Assembly: GCA_020832965.1 (NCBI GenBank)
Contig: JAJHRM010000082.1
Location: 1 to 10,120, forward strand
Length of the DNA: 10,120 bases
Direction: 5' to 3'
From: Thermofilum sp.
GTDB lineage: Archaea; Thermoproteota; Thermoprotei; Thermofilales; Thermofilaceae
Shown: piece after piece, positions 5,748 to 10,120 of the stretch
Numbering within the stretch: position 1 is the stretch's first letter
How the letters are laid out: every line of letters starts with the position of its first letter
Notes under the pieces: generated by a model
What the model was told of the DNA's origin: nothing
Seen by the model: the letters and a program-made list of their open reading frames with translations, nothing else
Database searches by the model: none
Translations under genes and position numbers: made by a program

Positions 5748-6523
5748 CTGGGAAAAAGTTGAGGCTAAGGAGGCTCTTCAGGGATGGCAGGGCTCTCATA
5801 GTTGCGCTCGATCATGGCCGGAGGCATGGTCCTATTCCTGGCGTTGAAAACCTCGGGGAGACTATCTCTAAAGTTATGCAGGCAAAGCCGGACGCAGTAA
5901 TGGTTACGCCATCGATGATCGAGCATTACTACGAGCTACTTATTGACACTTTTATTGTTGCCAGGATCGATGGTACGGGAACAGTCAAGAGCTTGGACGA
6001 GACCGACGACAGGCTTATCTCCTCTGTGAATAGAGCTGTGAAGGCCGGGGCAGACGCTGTAAGTGTAATGGTTTATCCTGGTAGCAGGAGTGAGCAATTT
6101 CTCTGGGAGAAGCTTGCACTCGTGGCTGAGGAAGCTGATAGCCTCGGCATACCGGTGATGGCTGAGGTTGTCCCTAAGCCTCCCCAATTCCCGGAGTACG
6201 GAGCTGACATCGTTGCTTACGGAGCAAGAATAGCTGCTGAGCTTGGAGCTGACATCGTTAAGACAGTTTACCGGGAGGATTTTGGTGTGGTCACGAAGAG
6301 CGTGCCCGTGCCGGTCGTCGTTCTGGGAGGCCCCAAGTCCTCGTTTAGAGATGCCTTGCTCATGGTTCAAAGCGCAATAAAAAGTGGGGCCTCTGGAGCA
6401 GCCATAGGCAGGAACATTTTCCAGCACGCTGACCCAGCGAAAGCAACAATGGCGTTCATGATGGCTGTTCACACTGATAAGACTCTTCGTGAAATTTTCT
6501 TGGAACTGGACATTGAGGAATAA
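5744..6523 (+). CDS. Archaeal class I fructose-bisphosphate-type aldolase (DhnA/FbaB/LsrF family)
   Basis: 259 aa, the family length. These TIM-barrel enzymes use a Schiff-base Lys to join or split ketose phosphates or related sugars in the cytoplasm. Seen: LIVALDHGRRHGP with Asp23 of the catalytic set, AVMVTP, the strand ADIVKTVY with Schiff-base Lys173, VVVLGGPK and AAIGRNIFQHADP (phosphate-binding loop and Arg223). The archaeal glycolytic/gluconeogenic aldolase is the nearest idea, but the same family includes the 2-amino-3,7-dideoxyheptulosonate synthase used for aromatic amino acids and LsrF-type thiolases. Linkage to an isomerase-like gene and a cyclophilin-like gene argues for a dedicated sugar pathway as much as for central glycolysis. 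It is the last gene of its operon; a separate TATA box follows 14 bp after its stop. Confidence 0.88.
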   Translation: MTGKKLRLRRLFRDGRALIVALDHGRRHGPIPGVENLGETISKVMQAKPDAVMVTPSMIEHYYELLIDTFIVARIDGTGTVKSLDETDDRLISSVNRAVKAGADAVSVMVYPGSRSEQFLWEKLALVAEEADSLGIPVMAEVVPKPPQFPEYGADIVAYGARIAAELGADIVKTVYREDFGVVTKSVPVPVVVLGGPKSSFRDALLMVQSAIKSGASGAAIGRNIFQHADPAKATMAFMMAVHTDKTLREIFLELDIEE

Positions 6524-6526
6524 GTA

Positions 6527-6553
6527 TAAGGCAAATTTTATATATAAGCCTTA
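6527..6553. promoter_or_regulatory. TATA box inside an operator-like inverted repeat
   Basis: TAAGGC (6527-6532) and GCCTTA (6548-6553) form a 6-bp inverted repeat with a 15-bp spacer holding TTTATATATA (6537-6546). A weaker outer match (AATAAGTA against TTAAATTATT reversed) extends it. The TATA centre lies about 33 bp before ATG 6574, so the leader is only a few nt. A dimeric winged-helix protein bound here would cover TATA. The obvious candidate is the regulator encoded directly downstream, that is, autoregulation; this is inference. Confidence 0.5.
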
Positions 6554-6573
6554 AATTATTTTCTTGATGGTGA

Positions 6574-6879
6574 ATGGTGCATGTTGAAGAGGTTGAAAAG
6601 CTGTCGGAGGTGTTGCAGGTGCTAGCTAACCCTATTAGGCTCAAGATGCTTGCCCTTATAGCTGTTAAGCCGCGCTACGCCTATGAACTCTCTAAATACT
6701 TGAAGCTGTCTTATCCCCTCACTCACCTCCACCTAAACATCCTCGAGAAAGCAGGTTTCATATCTGGCAGCTATGTCGAGGGCCCGCGAACGAAGAAGGT
6801 TTACCGCTTAAATGATTTTCAACTCACTATTTCAGGAGAAGTCCTAAAGAGGATAGGTGAGAAGCTTGAGAATCCCTAA
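6574..6879 (+). CDS. ArsR-like winged-helix transcriptional regulator
   Basis: 101 aa. ANPIRLKMLALIA (18-30) is the first core helix of ArsR-type winged-helix proteins. AYELSKYLKLSYPLTHLHLNILEKAGFI (36-63) holds the helix-turn-helix and recognition helix, and SGSYVEGPRTKKVYRLN (64-80) is the beta wing, followed by a C-terminal dimerisation helix. The protein has no cysteine and none of the metal-binding His/Asp clusters of ArsR/SmtB sensors, so it is not a classical metal sensor. First gene of the four-gene operon with the membrane, helical and bactofilin-like proteins; the next gene starts 23 bp before its stop. It probably represses or tunes this operon through the inverted repeat at 6527-6553. 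The effector is unknown. Confidence 0.88.
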   Translation: MVHVEEVEKLSEVLQVLANPIRLKMLALIAVKPRYAYELSKYLKLSYPLTHLHLNILEKAGFISGSYVEGPRTKKVYRLNDFQLTISGEVLKRIGEKLENP

Positions 6880-7231
6880 CTATGCGGTTTTGCTGGGAAT
6901 TATCATTGCGGCAGTTCTCTTAGTGTGGATTCCCTATAATGTTATTCAGGGTGTTTCCAGTAAGACCCTTGACCCCCTCTTCGGAGGTGTTATAGCAGTG
7001 TTGAGTATGCTCGCTGGCGGAACTATTGCATTTTTTTCGATAGTTTTTGGCTTTGCGGAGCCCTTCACCTCTCTCTCAGAGCTCGACTCTAAACGGTTTA
7101 AATTAAAAGAGATGGAGGAGAGAATGAGGATTTACAGGGCACGTCAAAGAGCAATGCTGGAGGAGCTTGACGAGATTAGGAGGCTCCTGGAAGAGATAAG
7201 AGACCTATTGAAGGAGGGTATGGCTGTATGA
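6857..7231 (+). CDS. Two-helix membrane protein with C-terminal coiled coil, function unknown
   Basis: 124 aa from GTG 6857 (TTG 6866 is an alternative). Two hydrophobic helices at about 9-29 and 41-67 are joined by a short polar loop; then residues 76-121 are highly charged and heptad-like (EMEERMRIYRARQ, EELDEIRRLLEEIRDLLKEG). With two helices both ends lie on the same side; the basic N-terminus (MRSLR) and charged tail suggest the cytoplasm. It overlaps the regulator by 23 bp, and its stop overlaps the next start as ATGA at 7228-7231, so co-translation is likely. The terminal helix resembles the helix of the 45-aa protein that follows, so they could pair. The design recalls small SHOCT-like/DUF1700-type membrane partners of bacterial stress cassettes, but I do not recognise a named family. 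Confidence 0.75.
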   Translation: MRSLRIPNYAVLLGIIIAAVLLVWIPYNVIQGVSSKTLDPLFGGVIAVLSMLAGGTIAFFSIVFGFAEPFTSLSELDSKRFKLKEMEERMRIYRARQRAMLEELDEIRRLLEEIRDLLKEGMAV

Positions 7232-7365
7232 GCACGGAGAAAGAGTTAAAGTACAAAGATATGTCTGACGAAGAGGTCGAGGAACTGATCCAGAAGAGGC
7301 TTAGAGAGATAAAAGGTGTTTTAGCGGAGATAAAGGAGATCCTGCAGCAGGCAGGTGTTAAGTAG
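7228..7365 (+). CDS. 45-residue charged helical protein
   Basis: Short frame ATG 7228 to TAG 7365. Residues 1-13 are polar (MSTEKELKYKDMS), then residues 13-42 form one amphipathic helix (DEEVEELIQKRLREIKG, then EIKEILQQAG) with hydrophobic residues at heptad-like spacing. It is supported as a real gene by ATGA overlap with the gene before, by TAGTG overlap (1 bp) with the gene after, and by its residue composition. It has no membrane segment and no cysteine. The helix resembles the last 20 residues of the upstream membrane protein (EIRRLLEEIRDLLKEG against LREIKGVLAEIKEILQQAG), suggesting duplication or mutual coiled-coil pairing. A role as adaptor between the membrane protein and the beta-solenoid protein is a guess. 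Confidence 0.75.
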   Translation: MSTEKELKYKDMSDEEVEELIQKRLREIKGVLAEIKEILQQAGVK

Positions 7366-8060
7366 TGGCTGAGCTCTTTGATAGGTATGAGAGAGCCCTC
7401 AGCGAGCGTACACCTGGCAGGGGTGGGCATGTTCGAATCGCTGGTAGCGGCGTTGTTGCTGGCGGAAAGTATGAGAAAATCTCCATTTCAGGGTCTGGGC
7501 GAGTGACAGGCGATGTGGAAGCAGAGGAGGTGAGGGTTTCTGGATCGGCTCTCTTCATGGGAAGCATCTCAGCGAAGATTTTTAAGTGCGCTGGCTCATG
7601 CAAGGTCGGCGGAGACGTTAAGAGTGAAGTATTCAAGGCAGCAGGCTCAGCGTCTATCCAGGGTTCGATCGATTGCGGTGAAGTGAGGATCGCCGGCTCT
7701 TTAAGGGCTTTGAGTGTTAAGGCAAAGCTGTTCTATGCATCTGGGAGCTTCGGGATTGAGTTCATTGAGGCCGATGAAGTCGTGCTAAGTATTTCGGATG
7801 TTGCTAAAGCTGGGAAAATAAAGGCTAAAACCATTACTGTTGAGGGGGAGGAGCTCGTGAAGTTGTCTATAGGATCCATTTTGAAGATTGCTTTAAGGCG
7901 TAGACCTATACCGGTACTGGAGGTGGAGGAGATCACTGCAGAAAGCATCGTCGCGGAAGATGTGGTGATCAGGGGGAATGTTGCCGCAAAGGAGATCGTG
8001 ATTAGAGGTAAAGCCCATATTGCCGGAAACATTCAGGGTGAGGTGAAGAGAGAAAAATAA
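7365..8060 (+). CDS. Bactofilin/toastrack-like beta-solenoid protein
   Basis: 231 aa from GTG 7365. Residues 39-123 are five tandem 17-residue units, each with a [hydrophobic]-x-[hydrophobic]-[Ser/Ala]-Gly-Ser core followed by a Gly turn: ISISGSGRVTGDVEAEE, VRVSGSALFMGSISAKI, FKCAGSCKVGGDVKSEV, FKAAGSASIQGSIDCGE, VRIAGSLRAL and on. This is the pattern of right-handed beta-solenoids that polymerise without nucleotide (bactofilins) or form the related toastrack/DUF4097 fold. A central break (about 124-185, with a basic LRRRPIP) is followed by three more short strands (EEITAESIVAEDVVIRG, AKEIVIRG, AHIAGNIQG). There is no membrane segment, so a link to the membrane would go through the upstream coiled-coil genes. 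Last gene of the operon; it ends 5 bp from the stomatin gene coming the other way. The beta-solenoid call is strong; bactofilin against toastrack is undecided. Confidence 0.8.
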   Translation: MAELFDRYERALSERTPGRGGHVRIAGSGVVAGGKYEKISISGSGRVTGDVEAEEVRVSGSALFMGSISAKIFKCAGSCKVGGDVKSEVFKAAGSASIQGSIDCGEVRIAGSLRALSVKAKLFYASGSFGIEFIEADEVVLSISDVAKAGKIKAKTITVEGEELVKLSIGSILKIALRRRPIPVLEVEEITAESIVAEDVVIRGNVAAKEIVIRGKAHIAGNIQGEVKREK

Positions 8061-8067
8061 TTTTTTT
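8053..8067. terminator. Bidirectional T-run terminator between convergent genes
   Basis: Directly after the TAA at 8058-8060 there are seven T on the plus strand (8061-8067). On the minus strand five T (8053-8057) lie nine bases after the stomatin stop. Archaeal termination uses T-runs without hairpins, so this stretch can serve both operons, with each transcript ending within the other gene's last codons. Confidence 0.5.
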
Positions 8068-8938
8068 ACCTGGTTGCTGTCCTCTTTTCTAGAATCTCCT
8101 CGAAAGGCTTTAAAAACTTGAAGAGTTCAAGCGGTAACACGAACTTTGTTGCCGGAGAAGCGGCTACATCCCTAAGAGTCGTGAAGTACTGAAGCGTTAG
8201 TGTTTTCTCGTCTATAAGCTTTGCCTGGTCGTCGAGGTATTTGAGTGCTAGGGCTGCTCCCTCTGCCCTCAGTATTGCTGCCTGTTTTTCGCCTTCAGCC
8301 CTGAGAATCATTGCTTCCTTCTCCCCTTGGGCCACCTTTACGGCTGCCTCCCTCTTTCCTTCCGCCTCGGTTACCATTGCTCTCCTGTTCCTCTCCGCTG
8401 ACATCTGCTTTATCATTGCCTCTTGAACTTCCCTTGGCGGTAATATTTCCCTTATCTCCACAGCCGTGACCTTCACGCCCCACCGTGCTGTAACCTCGTC
8501 TAGCTTTTCGCGTAGGACTTCGTTTATGTACTCCCTCTTTGCGAGGACCTGGTCCAGGTCTATGTCTCCAACAACTGCTCTGAGGGTTGTAGTCGCTATT
8601 CCAACTGCAGCTCCACGGAAGTCCAGGACCTCTATGACGCTCCTCTTCGGGTCTATGACTTTAAAGTAGATGAGGAAGTCTATGTCCACTGGGGCATTGT
8701 CCCTTGTTATGCATGTCTGCTTCGTGACTTCTATGTACTGCTCCCTTAGGTCTACTGTGATACCCTGCTCTATAAAGGGCACGAGGATTACTAGTCCCGG
8801 TCCCGCGATTCTCACTACCCGGCCTAGGCGTAGGACGACGAGGCGCTGGTACTCGGGGACTATTCTTATGTAGCTGGCAATTATCCAGACAAAGACCAGG
8901 ACTAGGACGAATAGGATGACTAGGACACCGATCTCCAT
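8066..8938 (-). CDS. Stomatin/prohibitin-like SPFH protein
   Basis: 290 aa. One N-terminal membrane helix (3-22), then the SPFH/band-7 domain: YIRIVPEYQRLVVLRLGRV, GPGLVILVPFIEQ, VDLREQYIEV, QTCITRDNAPVDIDFLIYFKV, TTTLRAVVGDIDLDQVLAKRE, WGVKVTAVEIREILPP. Residues 172-232 form a coiled coil with a repeated AEG-containing unit (EAEGKREA, AQGEKEA, RAEGEKQA, RAEGAAL), typical of the family. The C-terminus keeps a hydrophobic segment (KFVLPLELFKFL); in Pyrococcus the partner NfeD protease cleaves the stomatin homologue in a C-terminal hydrophobic region. These proteins form membrane-bound oligomeric scaffolds. The NfeD gene ends 31 bp upstream, the classic stomatin operon partner, although a TATA box in the gap allows separate expression. 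The start ATG 8938 sits directly before the membrane helix. Confidence 0.95.
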   Translation of the reverse strand: MEIGVLVILFVLVLVFVWIIASYIRIVPEYQRLVVLRLGRVVRIAGPGLVILVPFIEQGITVDLREQYIEVTKQTCITRDNAPVDIDFLIYFKVIDPKRSVIEVLDFRGAAVGIATTTLRAVVGDIDLDQVLAKREYINEVLREKLDEVTARWGVKVTAVEIREILPPREVQEAMIKQMSAERNRRAMVTEAEGKREAAVKVAQGEKEAMILRAEGEKQAAILRAEGAALALKYLDDQAKLIDEKTLTLQYFTTLRDVAASPATKFVLPLELFKFLKPFEEILEKRTATR

Positions 8939-8968
8939 GGCACGCGTCGCCCTTTACTCCCACAGGAA

Positions 8969-8977
8969 CTTATAAAC
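8969..8977 (-). promoter_or_regulatory. TATA box of the stomatin gene
   Basis: On the minus strand GTTTATAAG, preceded by GCAAAG as possible BRE, lies about 35 bp before ATG 8938, placing transcription start around 8946. The TAA stop of the NfeD gene (8970-8972) falls inside the box, so stomatin can be transcribed both from this box and by read-through. Confidence 0.6.
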
Positions 8978-10120
8978 CTTTGCGTTGACCGCTGTTCTCC
9001 CGCGTCTCCTCAAGCAGCTTAACCTTTAGTGTTAGGTTTTCTATGCCTGTAACTGCAACTTTGCTGCCTTGAGCTATCTCCGTCTCAGAAGTGGCGCTCC
9101 AATCTTCCCCCTCCACGTGCACTATGCCCCTGCCACCCCTGGGTATGTTTGTTTTTGCATAGCCGACCTTGCCTACAAGTCTCTCCTGCAAAGTAGGAAC
9201 CTTCATCCTCATTACTTCCAAGGCCTTGGATATCACGATGGCTAGCAGCGTGGTGAGAATTGTTAGCGGGATTGCTACAAGGGCTATGCTTGGAGTAAAC
9301 ATCGGGTATGGTCTGGAGGTGTACTCTAGGACGAGGGCTGTCACTATTAGTGCCACCCCAGAGATCCCCGCTAGCTGTATCCCCGGCTTCATGAACTCGA
9401 CAATTATTAATGCTATCCCGAGTATGGTGAGAATAAACGAGGTTATATTCACTCCTATTATGTTCAGTGAGTAGAGCGAGATTATGACGAGGGCTGCGCC
9501 GAGAATGCCCCACCCTTGAATGCCTGCAGTCTTGAATTCTAGGAATATCAGGAGCACTCCGAGTAGGAGCAGGAGTATTGCGATAGCCGGGTCGAGTAGT
9601 ATGGAGAGGAAGTCACTTAAAACGTCTCCTGCTATGTGTATTTCTTCGGCAGATGCTATGTTCTCCTTAGACAGAAGCTCACCCAGGCTATCAGCTGAGT
9701 CATGCGCTATACCAAGCTTAATCGCCTCAGTGTCTGTAAAGCTCACAGCCTCCTTCACGAGCCTCTCAGCTATCCTCCTTGAATCATTTACGCCCCTCAC
9801 GGACAGCAGGCTTGAGATCCTGGCCACAAGGTACTCCACTATTTTCGGGTCTTCTGGGTAAGGTTTAACCGACCCCAAGACAGACCCCTTCCCAACATAC
9901 AGCTTGTCCGCCGCAAAAGCTATCACAGCTGCTGCTGAGGAAGCCTTCCCGCCTGGAGGGACCCATGCGATAGTCCTGGCTTCAGATGTCACCAGTAAGT
10001 TGACTATTTTATCCATGGAGCTCAGGTAGCCTCCGTAGCTATCAATCACGAGGATTACTACGCCTCCTCGGGCAGAGTCAACTCCTTTCTTAACTAGGTA
10101 GTAGCTTCCCTCGTCTATGC
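8970..10120 (-). CDS. nfeD: NfeD-like membrane serine protease (ClpP class), 5' end outside the window
   Basis: 382 residues are visible and the frame stays open to the right edge, so the true start and probably a signal peptide are missing; the GTG at 10049 lies inside the protease domain and is not the start. Order: ClpP-like domain with IDEGSYYLVKKGVDSA, VVILVIDSYGG (DTPGG in most relatives), then WVPPGGKASSAAAVIAF, where the second Ser (codon 9936-9938) is the expected nucleophile, and a GSVLGSV loop; then several membrane helices (LAILLLLLGVLLIFLEF-like stretch, GILGAALVIISLYSL, FILTILGIALIIVEF, SIALVAIPLTILTTLLAIVI); then a C-terminal NfeD OB-fold (LVGKVGYAKTNIPRGGRGIV, through VEGEDWSATS, to SKVAVTGIENLTLKV). 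In Pyrococcus the homologue cleaves stomatin, the next gene here. Family call secure; catalytic Lys not assigned. Confidence 0.92.
   Translation of the reverse strand, partial: IDEGSYYLVKKGVDSARGGVVILVIDSYGGYLSSMDKIVNLLVTSEARTIAWVPPGGKASSAAAVIAFAADKLYVGKGSVLGSVKPYPEDPKIVEYLVARISSLLSVRGVNDSRRIAERLVKEAVSFTDTEAIKLGIAHDSADSLGELLSKENIASAEEIHIAGDVLSDFLSILLDPAIAILLLLLGVLLIFLEFKTAGIQGWGILGAALVIISLYSLNIIGVNITSFILTILGIALIIVEFMKPGIQLAGISGVALIVTALVLEYTSRPYPMFTPSIALVAIPLTILTTLLAIVISKALEVMRMKVPTLQERLVGKVGYAKTNIPRGGRGIVHVEGEDWSATSETEIAQGSKVAVTGIENLTLKVKLLEETRENSGQRKGL

Noticed and set aside
5936..6472. 178-aa minus-strand frame opposite the aldolase
   Set aside because: It lies antisense to a strongly conserved enzyme gene, has no recognisable domain, and shows Ser/His/Cys-rich shadow composition.
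9085..9513. 142-aa minus-strand frame inside the NfeD gene
   Set aside because: It is a frame shadow of the membrane and OB-fold region, which has clear family motifs in the main frame.

Overview
The window looks like the chromosome of a hyperthermophilic archaeon, most likely a Thermofilum-like member of the Thermoproteota. The grounds are an archaeal RNase HII with the GSGYPSDPKTK block, a DhnA-type archaeal class I aldolase, an archaeal-style TnpB fragment, TATA boxes lying 25-35 nt before start codons with almost no leader, GTG starts, and short one-strand operons whose genes overlap by a few bases. The genus is inferred from memory of protein families, not from a search.

Left third (1-2560): rnhB on the minus strand, then a degraded TnpB remnant (783-1295) enclosed by a 65-67 bp inverted repeat (693-757 and 1253-1319), then a minus-strand coiled-coil protein of unknown function (1334-2308), then a third copy of the repeat core (2387-2427). 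Each repeat copy carries a small GC-rich hairpin. This is the accessory-looking part of the window.

Middle (2559-6523): an isoaspartyl peptidase/asparaginase of the N-terminal-nucleophile class (plus), an AEC-family permease (minus), and a plus-strand three-gene operon of a xylose-isomerase-like TIM-barrel protein, a cyclophilin-like-fold protein and an archaeal class I aldolase. The permease and the operon diverge from one AT-rich box that can be read as TATA in both directions, so uptake and catabolism may be co-regulated.

Right (6574-10120): a tightly overlapping plus-strand operon encodes a winged-helix regulator, a two-helix membrane protein with a cytoplasmic coiled coil, a 45-residue helical protein and a bactofilin/toastrack-like beta-solenoid protein built of 17-residue repeats. 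It converges, with a 5-nt gap, on a minus-strand NfeD protease/stomatin pair; the NfeD gene runs off the right edge. Both halves are membrane-organising or envelope-stress type genes. The regulator-membrane-coil-solenoid cassette, with an operator-like inverted repeat around its TATA box, is the best candidate for an undescribed system here. It resembles the PadR/DUF1700/DUF4097 and Psp-partner cassettes of bacteria in design, but that is analogy and homology is not shown.
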